Assembly (NCBI RefSeq): GCF_004378355.1
Contig: NZ_SNUB01000013.1
Location: 1-64,000 of the forward strand
DNA from: Psychromonas algicola
GTDB taxonomy: Bacteria > Pseudomonadota > Gammaproteobacteria > Enterobacterales > Psychromonadaceae
Length of the DNA: 64,000 nt
Direction of reading: 5' to 3'
Made by a program: the position numbers and the translations under genes. Positions 44,056 through 53,612 of this stretch are shown here, piece by piece. The notes under the pieces were generated by a model that saw only the letters and a list, made by a program, of their open reading frames with translations, did not search any database and had not been told where the DNA came from. The number at the start of each line of letters is the position of its first letter. The first letter of the stretch is position 1.

Positions 44056-44976
44056 TTGGAAATCAAAACACTTAAAAGCTTTATTGCAGTCGCAACGCTT
44101 AAGAACTTTTCTTTGGCTGCTAAGCAATTACATTCCACTCAACCGACAGTGAGTAGACAGATTTCTGAATTGGAAAGGTGCGTTGGCGTAAAACTTTTAG
44201 TGCGTACCACACATGGAGTGGAGTTAACGGAAGCCGGAAAGTGCCTGTTAATCGAAGGTACTAAAATCATTAATAATGATGTAAAGGTTATCGAGCAATT
44301 AAGATCAATTAGTGGAATTAATACTAAGTCTATTAACATTGGTTATCTCGCATCCGCATGTGCTGAGTTTTTACCTCGAATGATTAAAATATATTCAAGT
44401 TTATATCCAGATGTAAAATTAGAATTATTGGAAATGACCACCCCACAACAATTTGATGCGCTACAAAATAATAAAATAGATATTGCTTTTTGTAGGCAGT
44501 TAGCGGATATAGAGCCGCATGCTTTATTTGAGCGACATCTCTATACGGATAAAATGGTCGCTATGGTGCCAAGCCAGCATTCATTAGCAAATCGCTCTTC
44601 ACTTGTTTTATCAGATCTTATTCAAGAAAAAATAATATTATTTAAGAGACAGGATGCAGCAGAGCTTTATGATAAAATTATTTTAAGTTGTAAAAGCAGC
44701 GGTTTTATCCCTATTATTAATGGGCATGCTGAAAATATGCGCAATCTAATTACCTTGGTTGCATCTGGTTTAGGTGTGTCAATTGTGCCTGAACTGACTC
44801 GTTATATTTGCCCTGCAGAATGCAAATATATTCCGATTTCTGATCTTTCTATTTCTTTGGAACTTAATATGTATTTTAAAAACAGAGCGTCTAAAAGACA
44901 CATTAAGCAATTTACAGAAGTGTGTATTAAAGAGATGGCTATAGATAAAAAAATTGAATTGTTAAATGTTTGCTAA
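44056..44976 (+). CDS. LysR-family transcriptional regulator
   Basis: 306 residues with a TTG start (AGGT seven bases before it; no ATG or GTG fits the family start). The N-terminal winged helix (SFIAVATLKNFSLAAKQLH, then STQPTVSRQISELE) is typical. The effector domain is of the LTTR periplasmic-binding fold. Divergent from the Opp-type importer, so it probably senses an intermediate of the imported substrate and controls that operon. Followed at 45004 by a perfect 38-base palindrome. Confidence 0.9.
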   Translation: MEIKTLKSFIAVATLKNFSLAAKQLHSTQPTVSRQISELERCVGVKLLVRTTHGVELTEAGKCLLIEGTKIINNDVKVIEQLRSISGINTKSINIGYLASACAEFLPRMIKIYSSLYPDVKLELLEMTTPQQFDALQNNKIDIAFCRQLADIEPHALFERHLYTDKMVAMVPSQHSLANRSSLVLSDLIQEKIILFKRQDAAELYDKIILSCKSSGFIPIINGHAENMRNLITLVASGLGVSIVPELTRYICPAECKYIPISDLSISLELNMYFKNRASKRHIKQFTEVCIKEMAIDKKIELLNVC

Positions 44977-45003
44977 GTTGCATTTACTACGTGAATTTAA
45001 GAA

Positions 45004-45041
45004 TTAATTAAGGGATTGTTAATTAACAATCCCTTAATTAA
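45004..45041. terminator. Perfect 38-bp palindrome, bidirectional terminator
   Basis: TTAATTAAGGGATTGTTAAT continues as its exact reverse complement to 45041, giving 19 bp of perfect symmetry with no loop mismatch. It sits between the stops of the LysR gene and the convergent zinc-ribbon gene and ends AAAAG on the right. It most likely terminates both transcripts. Confidence 0.8.
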
Positions 45042-45047
45042 AAGTAC

Positions 45048-46151
45048 TTATGCGTTCATTTTATAAAGATAAACGGCGCCAGCAATCACTATTGCAGAAA
45101 CAATAACGGCGGCTGTAATTTTAAACACGGAATAAGGTCTTGTACCTTGAACTTCACCGGTTCTCGCATTCACCATAAACTGATAAACCTTACCTTTAAA
45201 GTTGTAGGCGCTCATCCATACCGGCAATAAAATATGTTTAAATTTTACATCATGGTAAGCGGTTTGCTCAGATATAATTCTCTGTTCATCTCCACCAATA
45301 TCGCGGCGTATTGTTGAATTTATTGTTGGATCCATTTTTTTCTTCGCAACAACAAAACCACCTTCTAAACCGACAGAATAACTTTCAACCTGAAAGCCTG
45401 CTACATATGAGCTATTAAACACTTCAAGGTTATCAAGATCCCACGGCTCTAGCTTATCAACGTATTTCTCTTCCATACGCTCTGATGCATGCACAAGTAA
45501 ATCATCAAAGTTATTTCGAACATGACCAGATGCACTGCGCCACCTTGTATGTCTGACTTGTCGAGTTTTAGTCACTGATTTACCATCTACAGTTTCCGTA
45601 TAAGACTCGGTCGTGTAGTAGTAATCACCACGTTGTCCTCGATAATAAGTTTCAGTGTTTGCATCAAAGGTCCAAAAAGGAGTGTAAATACCTTTTAAAC
45701 CATCCATTCGTGCATATTCTTTTAACTTATTAGGTGCAAACCAAAGCTTTTTAAGCCAAAGTTTAAAGTTGCTTGCGGCTTCATTCTTGTTAATTTTGAA
45801 AGGTAATAACGATTCTGGCTTGAGTACTTTTGCTGATTTACCAACCGCCACAATTGCAGACCCACAGAAAGCACATTCGCCACTGGTTTGGTTTTCTTCT
45901 AAGGCGACTTCTGCTGCACAGGTGTTACACTTTGTAATAATCATATCAACAGTTTCACCTGCTGATTCTTGTTCTTGTAAGCGTTTAATCGCTTTATTAA
46001 AGTCTTTTTCTTTGATCTCTATATTATCTATTGGTGCATCAATGATATTTTCAGTATCGCAGTAGGGACAAGTTAAATGCGACGTCCCAGGTTTAAATGT
46101 TAAATCAGCACCACAGTTACTACATGGAAATTTATCTACTTCGTTACTCAT
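45048..46151 (-). CDS. Zinc-ribbon membrane-anchored protein
   Basis: 367 residues. Two zinc ribbons at the N-terminus: CSNCGAD/CPYCDTE (about 10-34) and CNTCAAE/CAFCGSA (about 75-96). The centre has a conserved WTFDANTETYYRGQRGDYYYT and a Trp/Arg-rich stretch, and a single C-terminal membrane helix (about 341-362) anchors it. The family resembles proteins annotated as TFIIB-type zinc ribbon or helicase-like, but no enzyme domain is seen. It follows an SPFH-domain gene by 38 bases and the two are probably partners. Confidence 0.75.
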   Translation of the reverse strand: MSNEVDKFPCSNCGADLTFKPGTSHLTCPYCDTENIIDAPIDNIEIKEKDFNKAIKRLQEQESAGETVDMIITKCNTCAAEVALEENQTSGECAFCGSAIVAVGKSAKVLKPESLLPFKINKNEAASNFKLWLKKLWFAPNKLKEYARMDGLKGIYTPFWTFDANTETYYRGQRGDYYYTTESYTETVDGKSVTKTRQVRHTRWRSASGHVRNNFDDLLVHASERMEEKYVDKLEPWDLDNLEVFNSSYVAGFQVESYSVGLEGGFVVAKKKMDPTINSTIRRDIGGDEQRIISEQTAYHDVKFKHILLPVWMSAYNFKGKVYQFMVNARTGEVQGTRPYSVFKITAAVIVSAIVIAGAVYLYKMNA

Positions 46152-46189
46152 ACTTTATTCGACCTTGTTCTGATAAACAGTATTGCTGA

Positions 46190-47302
46190 CTACATTGGAA
46201 TTGGTGGTGGAACTTGAGCAAAAAGATTGCTTAATTCTGCAACTTCGCCTGCTGCAGTCCATGCTGCCATGCCTTCTTTCCACACTAAGGTTTCACGCTT
46301 AAGTTCACCTGAAGTGGCCTTTTGTGAAAGAGTATTGGTGTCAAAAGGACCCGTTTGTGCTCCGTTTACAGCCATAAAGAAAGTCACTGAAGAGGGAAGT
46401 GGTGGAGGTGTTGCTGTTTGTTGTGCTGGAGCTTGCTGAGTTTGTTGCCCTCCCATGGATTGTCCCATTTGATTTGCCATTGCAAAACCCATTCCCATTC
46501 CCATTCCACCGGCTGCTGTACCTCCGGGATTATTTGCTGCCGCTTCCATTGAGTTGGCTGCTTGAAATTGTGTGTATTTGTTTAAATCTCCTATTACACC
46601 CATTGACGATCTTTTATCAATTGCTTCCTCTACGGCTTTTGGTAATGAAATGTTTTCAACTAATAGCTTAGAAAGCTCTAAGCCGTACTCTTGAAATTCA
46701 GGGGCGATTTTGTTGTTAATAAAATCGCCTAATTCATCATAATTAGAGGCTAAATCTAATACTGGAATTTTTGCTTCACCTAATGCATCTGAAAATCTTG
46801 CTACAACGATATTACGAAGTTGGCTAGCGATTTCATCCGAGCTGAAGTCACCGTCTGTACCAACAATTTCTTTAAGAAAAAGAGGGGCATCGGAGACTTT
46901 AAGGCAATATGAACCAAAAGCTCTGAGTCTTACTGGTCCAAAATCAGCATCTCTCAACATGATTGGGTTTTTAGTTCCCCATTTAAAATCGGTGAAGCGT
47001 TTTGTATTTACAAAATAAACTTCTGCCTTGAAGGGAGAGCTAAAACCGTATTTCCAGCCTTGTAATGTAGAGAGTACTGGTAAATTTGCGGTTTCAAGTT
47101 TATATCTTCCTGGTTGGAAAACATCAGCAATTTTACCTTCATTAACAAATACAGCTACTTGTGACTCTCGAACGGTCAGTTGAGCGCCATTTTTTATTTC
47201 ATTCCCGTAACGTTCAAAACGGTGAACCATAGTATCGTTTGAGTCATCTAACCATTCGATGATATCTATAAATTCGCCAACTAATTTGTCAAAAAATCCC
47301 AT
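46190..47302 (-). CDS. SPFH-domain protein (YdjI-like) with GYF_2-like tail
   Basis: 370 residues. The N-terminal SPFH-like (virion core/YdjI) domain spans about 25-240 (VRESQVAVFVNEGKIADVF, FGSYCLKVSDAPLFLKEIVG). A low-complexity linker rich in Gly, Met, Gln and Pro follows (about 255-300), then a GYF_2 (DUF4339) domain (FFMAVNGAQTGPFDTNTL, about 305-360) of the kind that binds proline-rich or partner segments. Related proteins assemble into membrane-associated oligomers. Cotranscribed with the zinc-ribbon membrane protein. Confidence 0.82.
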   Translation of the reverse strand: MGFFDKLVGEFIDIIEWLDDSNDTMVHRFERYGNEIKNGAQLTVRESQVAVFVNEGKIADVFQPGRYKLETANLPVLSTLQGWKYGFSSPFKAEVYFVNTKRFTDFKWGTKNPIMLRDADFGPVRLRAFGSYCLKVSDAPLFLKEIVGTDGDFSSDEIASQLRNIVVARFSDALGEAKIPVLDLASNYDELGDFINNKIAPEFQEYGLELSKLLVENISLPKAVEEAIDKRSSMGVIGDLNKYTQFQAANSMEAAANNPGGTAAGGMGMGMGFAMANQMGQSMGGQQTQQAPAQQTATPPPLPSSVTFFMAVNGAQTGPFDTNTLSQKATSGELKRETLVWKEGMAAWTAAGEVAELSNLFAQVPPPIPM

Positions 47303-47479
47303 GTACTTCTCCTTAAATAATTGCGGTCATCATATTTCATTTAAATGGAATTATCCATTTTTGATAAAACGATAAGTTTTAATTTGTAGTGTTCACGATA
47401 AGAAATTATATATATTTCTAATAGAATGGTGCCCTTATTGTGAGAATCTAAGTATAAATTTAGATGACTAAATAAGTAT

Positions 47480-48856
47480 TTATTCGCTTTTAACCTGTTT
47501 TGAATTTTCGTAAAACTTCAAACGGTTTGCTAGGGTTTTTCTGAAAGGCTGCCATTTTAATACTTCATCAAATAACATGATTCCAAATACAACATATAGA
47601 GGTGCATCAAGGTAAATCATTAACGCACATAAAGGTAACGAAATGATCCATTGTGTAATGATGTTGATACGGACAATTAAATAACTATCGCCCATTGCCC
47701 GTATCATATTGCCGCAGAACATATTATTAGTGCGAACTAGTGGAAGAATGATATAAACAGGTGCAATAGTCGCCAATGCAATAATGGTTGCTTCAGATAA
47801 ATTAGGATAGATCGCTGGCGCTAATTCACTAAAAGTATAGAAAATAAGTAATATAAAAAACGATATTATTCGCGCAACAAAGAGTGATTGGTAAACAAAA
47901 GGGGGAATAGCAGTGAATTCTTTTTTTCCTATTTGTTGGCTAACAATAATAGTACTTGCTTGCGTCCATGTATTTGCAAACATAGAGCCTATTTTTATCC
48001 AAGGTAACACTAATGTAATTGCCGCATAAGCAGGAACTGGAAGTTGTGCAAATAACATTTGGAATAATAATGCACCCGTCAATAATACGATGAAGTTAGC
48101 GACGATGGGGACCACTTCTTGAATATGTTCAATCACTGATGCTTTATTGACGACACTAAAACCTTCAACTTTGCCTCGTTGCTTTTCTTGGTTAAAGCGA
48201 TAAGCGAGATAAGTAAAACGGATCACAATTGCAATTACACTTCCCCATGCTGCCCCTGCAAGCCCTAATTCTGGTGCTCCCCATAACCCGTGAATAAGAA
48301 TAATACTGCAGATAACATTACAAGGAATTTCAATCATAAAACCATAAAGCGGAATACGTGTATTACGAGTAGAGTTAAAATAAACAACGACAACCTGTGA
48401 GGCAGATGAAAACAGCAGTAAAAGTAATGCGACTTGTACATAACTTTTGGCTTCTGCTGCTACTAACGGATCATGACTGATAAAGTCGATTAGTGGAGAA
48501 CCAACGAGTAGTAATGTAATTAATGCTAATACAGAAAAACTGAGATTGGTGACCCAAGCAGACGCCATGACTAAGCCAATATGCTTTTTATTACCTGCGC
48601 CAACGGTTCTTGAAAGTACCAATTGTGTGCCATTAGCAATGGCAAATTGAATACCGATAAGGAAAGCGATAATTGCACCAGCGATACCAAAGGCGGCGAC
48701 TTGTGTTTCACCTAGTGAAGCGATTAATAACAAATCGATAATGGTGACAGATTGCATCAATATTGCATTGCAGGTCATTGGCCATGCAAGCGATACATTT
48801 TGTAACAGTGTTTCTTTTGAGAATGTTATATTTGAGAACTTCATAAACCTTCGCAT
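47480..48856 (-). CDS. MATE-family efflux transporter
   Basis: 458 residues, twelve transmembrane helices in two halves. NVSLAWPMTCNAILMQSVTIIDLLLIASLG (about 20-50) and the internal repeat about residue 240 onward are characteristic. MATE proteins export cationic drugs, dyes or secondary metabolites using sodium or proton gradients. ATG at 48844 gives an alternative start four codons later; its ribosome spacing is poor. Stands alone; a 177-base gap separates it from the SPFH gene. Confidence 0.88.
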   Translation of the reverse strand: MRRFMKFSNITFSKETLLQNVSLAWPMTCNAILMQSVTIIDLLLIASLGETQVAAFGIAGAIIAFLIGIQFAIANGTQLVLSRTVGAGNKKHIGLVMASAWVTNLSFSVLALITLLLVGSPLIDFISHDPLVAAEAKSYVQVALLLLLFSSASQVVVVYFNSTRNTRIPLYGFMIEIPCNVICSIILIHGLWGAPELGLAGAAWGSVIAIVIRFTYLAYRFNQEKQRGKVEGFSVVNKASVIEHIQEVVPIVANFIVLLTGALLFQMLFAQLPVPAYAAITLVLPWIKIGSMFANTWTQASTIIVSQQIGKKEFTAIPPFVYQSLFVARIISFFILLIFYTFSELAPAIYPNLSEATIIALATIAPVYIILPLVRTNNMFCGNMIRAMGDSYLIVRINIITQWIISLPLCALMIYLDAPLYVVFGIMLFDEVLKWQPFRKTLANRLKFYENSKQVKSE

Positions 48857-49100
48857 ATTCTTTTAAATTGGTAAGTTGAAGAGGTTAATATTTTTAATAG
48901 TGCCGTCATTTTTATTGGCTAGTGTGTTTTTATAGTCAAAATTTGAGGAACGTTTAGTGAGTTTGGTTGTTCACTTTATTTGTTAAGCCATTAATTATAT
49001 GAGGTAAAATATGCAGTGGAGTTTAAGCTAGAAAATGTTTTATGTCCGTGAGCATTCCGACAAAATGCTTGGCTAGTTTATTAGCTAAAACATTGCATCA

Positions 49101-49676
49101 TTATTCATCTCGAGTTAGGAGTTGAAGCACTATAGTGTTAGAAACCCAATCACCATTAACCACTTGTATAGTATATTCAGAAGTTTCCCATTGTAAATTT
49201 AGCTTACTTCTAAGATTTAGAACTTCTATTGTATAGTGATGGCTTGCTGTTACAGCTGCTACTGGCTGTGGTATTTGTGCTGGTGGAATTTTATTCTTAA
49301 TGGTATCAAATAATGGGGTTTCATTATATTGATTAGCGTTTATATTCTTCCATCTTATAAGTGCATTTTCGAACAAAGGTGTCGCAGATAGAGATTCTTC
49401 ATCTAGCCCAATCAACACAAGCAAAGGGGCTGAATCGTATTGGGTAATATTAATTGGCGAATGGGCTTTTAGTGCAATCCCTTCTATCCTCTGCATTGGT
49501 AAATTTGCCGAAACTGCCGCTTTAAGTGTTTTTTCTTCTAATAATAATTGTGGATTAATACTATCAAGTACTTCCATTAATATTGTATTAGACACTATTG
49601 AATCTCCAACCTTTGATTTTATTAGATTTATATTATTTATTGCCGAGGCATAAGCGGAATAGCTTAGTAGTATCAA
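49101..49676 (-). CDS. Hypothetical secreted protein without a canonical start
   Basis: 191 residues from the TTG at 49676, but the same open frame continues upstream as IKVKFNVTVNIIRIATL before reaching ILLSYSAYASA, which would complete a normal signal peptide with cleavage after ASA. No ATG, GTG or TTG occurs in that upstream stretch, so the real start may be a rare codon (ATT at about 49727) or the region may carry a small error. The mature part has repeated Leu/Ile-rich segments and no recognised family. Confidence 0.55.
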   Translation of the reverse strand: MILLSYSAYASAINNINLIKSKVGDSIVSNTILMEVLDSINPQLLLEEKTLKAAVSANLPMQRIEGIALKAHSPINITQYDSAPLLVLIGLDEESLSATPLFENALIRWKNINANQYNETPLFDTIKNKIPPAQIPQPVAAVTASHHYTIEVLNLRSKLNLQWETSEYTIQVVNGDWVSNTIVLQLLTRDE

Positions 49677-49782
49677 GGTGGCAATACGTATTATATTAAC
49701 AGTAACATTAAATTTAACTTTAATTTTTTTATTTAAAAGTCAAAGTAGGCTCTTATTTTTTTATTTTATTGTGCTTATTTTG

Positions 49783-49811
49783 TTGACAGTAGGTAGGTGT
49801 TTGTCAATATT
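49783..49811 (+). promoter_or_regulatory. Putative promoter of the AraC-like gene
   Basis: TTGACA (49783-49788) is followed after exactly 17 bases by AATATT (49806-49811). TTGACA and TGTCAA within it are also inverted repeats, so a regulator could overlap the promoter. The AraC-like reading frame begins 73-94 bases downstream. Confidence 0.45.
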
Positions 49812-49883
49812 TTGTTTCCTTGTGGTGTTTGTTAATTTGCTTTTAGTTGATTGAGGCTTCTTAAGTTACTGTTTTTATATTGA

Positions 49884-50201
49884 TTGTTTTGTTTTTGTGA
49901 TTACATGCAAGCAAACTTTCATCGACAGGTTTATCTTGCTGAACTTGCTGAGTTAGCGCAATTGAGCGAGTATCATTTTTGTCGTATGTTTAAAGAAAGT
50001 TTGGCGCAAACTCCTCAAGCTTATTTACTTTCAGTTAGAATTGAACAGGTTAAATTACGTATAAGTAAGGTGGCGGATCAGGAAAGTTTATCGGATATTG
50101 CTTTACAGTGTGGTTTTTCAAATCAAAGCCATATGGGGCGTTATTTCAAAAAATTGGTAGGAATATCTCCTAGAGAGTATCGTTATTTAAGCGCAAGTTA
50201 A
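49884..50201 (+). CDS. Stand-alone AraC-type DNA-binding domain
   Basis: 105 residues from TTG at 49884, or 98 from ATG at 49905; neither has a clear ribosome site. Only the two helix-turn-helix units are present: YLAELAELAQLSEYHFCRMFK and LSDIALQCGFSNQSHMGRYFK, ending with VGISPREYR, the AraC signature. The N-terminal ligand or dimerisation domain of full-length AraC proteins is missing, so it is either a small regulator of the SoxS/MarA size class (about 107-129) or a truncated remnant. Confidence 0.75.
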   Translation: MFCFCDYMQANFHRQVYLAELAELAQLSEYHFCRMFKESLAQTPQAYLLSVRIEQVKLRISKVADQESLSDIALQCGFSNQSHMGRYFKKLVGISPREYRYLSAS

Positions 50202-50210
50202 AAGCTCTTT

Positions 50211-50244
50211 AAACCGTATTGAAAACATATTCTCAATACGGTTT
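50211..50244. terminator. Bidirectional terminator, AraC / MCP
   Basis: AAACCGTATTGA (50211-50222) and TCAATACGGTTT (50233-50244) are perfect 12-bp arms with a 10-base loop, between the stops of two convergent genes. A-rich on the left and T-rich on the right. Confidence 0.82.
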
Positions 50245-50251
50245 ATCTTTA

Positions 50252-51931
50252 TTATTTCAATTTAAAGTAACTGACTGAATTCAATAATTTATGGCTCAGT
50301 TCTGAAAGAGAAGAAGCTGATGCCATTGATACATGAGCACGATTAGTACTTTCTTTAGAAACTTGGTTTACATCATTCACGTTAGTTTGTATCTCATCTA
50401 ATGTGTTTTTCTGTAATATTGCAGCTGATGATGTTTCTTTTGAAATCTCTTTGATCTGTTCAATAGACATATTGATTTCATCTATCACATTACCTGTATC
50501 GGATACGTGAGCCACACTTTCTAATGATTTACTGTGGCTATGGTTGATCATTGATACCGCTGATAATGTACTCTTCTTAAGTGTTTCGATGGTTGATTGA
50601 ATTTCACCTGTAGAGTCTTGTGTACGTTGTGCTAGGTTTCTTACTTCATCTGCTACAACAGAGAAACCACGTCCATATTCGCCTGCTCGTGCTGCTTCAA
50701 TCGCTGCATTGAGTGCGAGTAGGTTGGTTTGATCTGCAATGCTTTTAATAACTTCAAGAATACTTGCGATATTATCTGCTTCAGTATCTAGCTTTTTAAT
50801 GGCTTGTACTGAAGTATCTATTTCATCGGCAAGCTCTTCAATAGAGGCGATGGTGATATCTACAATCTCTTTACCTTTGTGTGCGGATTCAATGGCATTG
50901 TCTGATTTAGCGACTGTGCTCTCGGCATGTTCAGATAATTGTGTTGAAACAGTATAAAGTTCATCAACAGAGCTTGATAGTTTCGCCATTTCTATATGTT
51001 GAAACTCGGCATCATCAATTCGTTGCTTATTATCATTAAGCAGACCATCTGTAGATTTATCTAGATTACTAGCTAATGATGTCACGGATTTAAATATTTT
51101 GTTCAGATTATCTGTCATGCTGAAAACAGAGCGTTTGATTTCACTTATCTCGTCGTTGTTTTTTCCAACGTCAATGCTTTTACTGAGGTCACCTTCAGCT
51201 AGAGAATGGGTTACAGATACAATGGACTGTAAATCTTTCTTCAAACGAGTCAGCATAAAGAATGAGAAAATAATGACGATAAAGAAGATGCTTGTGGCTA
51301 GAATGGTCGATTGAACCACAATTTTATTTTCTGCTTCAATGATTCCTTTTGAGCGTATATCAACTACTTGATCATGCATTAAGTTAATATCGTTAATGCT
51401 TTGTATAACGGGTTCAAAAGCTTGTCCTGCGGCTTTTTCTGCTTTTTTACGGTGTACAAATGTCGCTTGCGTTAACCAAACGTCAGTTAATGATGCCAGT
51501 GCTGAATTTAAATGTTCTGCTTGCTCTATTAGTAAATCTCTTTTAAAAAGAATGCCTTCTTCTTTTGGAAGTTGAAGTGCTGAATTCCATTCTTTTTCAA
51601 GGGCTGGGCTGGTGTCTTTTAAATCTTCAATATATTGACTAAGTAGGGTTTCAACTTTTTGAGTCGCATTTTCTAGATCTTTCTTTTCCACAGCCCTTGC
51701 TGAAAACCTCATTCCCATGTCTTCTGTGAATTGATATGCCTTTAAGATATCTTTCCATTCGTTATTGATATTGGAATAGAACTGTCTAATTTCAGAATCT
51801 AAAACAACATCGTTAACAACGGTTCTACTATTGGTGACGAGGTTAATGGAAACAAAAAGCAAGGAACACATTAATACAACAACAAGACTTGAAATCTTAA
51901 AAGATAGCGTTAAATTTCTGAATAGATTCAT
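50252..51931 (-). CDS. Methyl-accepting chemotaxis protein
   Basis: 559 residues. TM1 at about 12-32, a four-helix-bundle-like periplasmic sensor region (33-204), TM2 at about 205-227, HAMP at 228-282 and the cytoplasmic signalling coiled coil. The hairpin tip [20 protein letters not shown] followed by [15 protein letters not shown] (about 399-435) is nearly invariant in MCPs. A C-terminal receptor pentapeptide for CheR is absent. The attractant is unknown. No other chemotaxis gene is nearby, as is normal for MCPs. Confidence 0.95.
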   Translation of the reverse strand: MNLFRNLTLSFKISSLVVVLMCSLLFVSINLVTNSRTVVNDVVLDSEIRQFYSNINNEWKDILKAYQFTEDMGMRFSARAVEKKDLENATQKVETLLSQYIEDLKDTSPALEKEWNSALQLPKEEGILFKRDLLIEQAEHLNSALASLTDVWLTQATFVHRKKAEKAAGQAFEPVIQSINDINLMHDQVVDIRSKGIIEAENKIVVQSTILATSIFFIVIIFSFFMLTRLKKDLQSIVSVTHSLAEGDLSKSIDVGKNNDEISEIKRSVFSMTDNLNKIFKSVTSLASNLDKSTDGLLNDNKQRIDDAEFQHIEMAKLSSSVDELYTVSTQLSEHAESTVAKSDNAIESAHKGKEIVDITIASIEELADEIDTSVQAIKKLDTEADNIASILEVIKSIADQTNLLALNAAIEAARAGEYGRGFSVVADEVRNLAQRTQDSTGEIQSTIETLKKSTLSAVSMINHSHSKSLESVAHVSDTGNVIDEINMSIEQIKEISKETSSAAILQKNTLDEIQTNVNDVNQVSKESTNRAHVSMASASSLSELSHKLLNSVSYFKLK

Positions 51932-52261
51932 ACTAAATACCTACTTTATTATTGTTTTTAAAAGGCGATTGATGAATGAGTGTCGAGATAATTCTCTCTG
52001 TATATTTTGTTTAGCGCGATTTCTTATACCCATTTTCATTTAATATTTACTCGCTTATTTCTCAGTTGATATTTGAATTTAAACTGAGTTAATAGTAGTT
52101 ACTATTTGTAATACAGCTAGTAATAAAAAATACTACCTTAGATATAGAAAAAGTAGAAGTTATGACTGAAAAATATAAAATTTTCCAAGACTTCATTACC
52201 TTCGGTTACGTTTTGTTACTTTGTTTTTGTTGAAAATGGCTTTTTTAAAAAAAGAGGGGAG
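51932..52261. other. Intergenic region upstream of the MCP gene
   Basis: About 330 bases without a credible gene; it holds the MCP promoter region (leftward). A tiny frame at 51831-52043 on the plus strand overlaps the MCP coding region and is regarded as spurious. Confidence 0.4.
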
Positions 52262-52286
52262 AAGATAGAGGAAAAACCTCTATCTT
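52262..52286 (-). terminator. Hairpin after the 324-aa hypothetical gene
   Basis: AAGATAGAGG (52262-52271) and CCTCTATCTT (52277-52286) are perfect 10-bp arms around AAAAA, directly after the stop at 52288. On the minus strand CTCCCCTCTTTTTTT follows, so the T-run begins several bases after the stem; moderate terminator. Confidence 0.65.
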
Positions 52287-52287
52287 T

Positions 52288-53262
52288 TTATAAAGTTTGT
52301 AATTTAAATTGCTCAATAATATCTTTGTGTTTTTGAGCTAATGCTCCTGCTTGAACCGTTGGAATACGTTTTAAGTCAACTTCTTGATTGGTTTTTGAAA
52401 ATTCGCTGGCAAAGTGTGCTGCTAATTCATGTTTACGTGTTTGTTGAGAAAGATCGGCAATGTCGATAGCAGGATCAAAACGATGAAAGCCTTGATAGCT
52501 AAAATGTTGATCAACATGTAAATCACTAAGACGAACAAACTCTTGCATTAAAGCGCGGCTAATTCCGTTAAGCGTTAATGATTCTACTTGTAGATAAAGC
52601 ACTCTATTTTCCATTTCAGGTAATGTGCTACGTTCTGTTTGGTTGACTTTAATATCAACTAGCCACAATCCATTGCTTCTTTGTTGTACTTCCTGAAGGC
52701 TTACTGTGCTGTGATCATAAGTAATCAATGGTAAAATTTTCGCTATTTTCTCCTCTGGTGAGGTGTCAATATCAGGCGCAGGAGTGCATTGTTTTTTATC
52801 ATAAAACTCAGCCATTAAAGGCAAATCTATATGAGTATTAAAAGGTGTTGTAATGCTTTCTTCTAGCGTTAGTTTAAAAAGCTCGCGGATTTCATGCTCT
52901 CGGGATTTTTTAATTGCTAAAAAAACGCTTTGAATAACTTCAGATGTAGGTAATTCAGATTCAACACGCCATTTTCGACCAAATAATAATTTTAAATCAT
53001 TAGGTTTTTGAGTAGATTTTTTATGGTAATTATCATGGCCTACGACACCAATTTGAATGTAAATACCGCCTTGATCTTGAGTGGCAAAAACAACATACCT
53101 TGGATCATACTCAATATCACAGATAAGCGCTTCAACACTTTCTAAAGTATGGTGATAAGTTAAATAATGTTGTGGGATGCAGTAATCACCATTACTAAGC
53201 TGCACTTTGGGTGCTTTTGGCATTACTTTTTCCCCTAAACGTAGCGGAATTTCTTGGACCAT
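52288..53262 (-). CDS. Conserved-looking hypothetical cytoplasmic protein
   Basis: 324 residues, no family recognised. No signal peptide or membrane helix. Features seen: FATQDQGGIYIQIGVVGHDNYH near 60-80, SEVIQSVFLAIKKSREHEIRELFKLTLEE (about 105-135), and a C-terminal basic helix KRIPTVQAGALAQKHKDIIEQFKL. Two starts are plausible: ATG at 53262 (AAGG eight bases upstream) and ATG at 53223 (GGGGA seven bases upstream). Stands alone between hairpins. Confidence 0.7.
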   Translation of the reverse strand: MVQEIPLRLGEKVMPKAPKVQLSNGDYCIPQHYLTYHHTLESVEALICDIEYDPRYVVFATQDQGGIYIQIGVVGHDNYHKKSTQKPNDLKLLFGRKWRVESELPTSEVIQSVFLAIKKSREHEIRELFKLTLEESITTPFNTHIDLPLMAEFYDKKQCTPAPDIDTSPEEKIAKILPLITYDHSTVSLQEVQQRSNGLWLVDIKVNQTERSTLPEMENRVLYLQVESLTLNGISRALMQEFVRLSDLHVDQHFSYQGFHRFDPAIDIADLSQQTRKHELAAHFASEFSKTNQEVDLKRIPTVQAGALAQKHKDIIEQFKLQTL

Positions 53263-53291
53263 CTGATCAACCTTATCATCGTAATTTAAAC

Positions 53292-53350
53292 TATATACCC
53301 GTTATCATTCAGATTGTTGTGTTTTGCAATTGAATGATGATGGGTATATA
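53292..53350. repeat. REP-like inverted repeat
   Basis: TATATACCCGTTATCATTCA (53292-53311) and TGAATGATGATGGGTATATA (53331-53350) are 20-base arms complementary at 17-18 positions around 19 bases. TATACCC..ATCATTCA-type sequences are frequent intergenic repeats in Shewanella and relatives, from memory. A single half, TATACCCGTTAGCATT, also appears near 2531. The rest of 53263-53612 has no gene. Confidence 0.55.
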
Positions 53351-53612
53351 CGTGACTCGTTCTGTTTAAGTTCACTGAGTTAACTAAAAGTAGGAACAAG
53401 CGCAAATTTAGTCAATAAATATAGCACTTTGGCCTTTAATGTTTGCTCATTATAAAATCAATATTTATCTGTTTTCTGTGTGAAATGTATGTGATAAGTC
53501 ATTAATTTTAATGCATTTAATAAAGCGTTTTGATACTTACATATTAAGCTATTTTGATGATAATAGTCGACAATCATTTGTCCTTTTATTATGCGTTGTT
53601 AAGTTTACTCAT

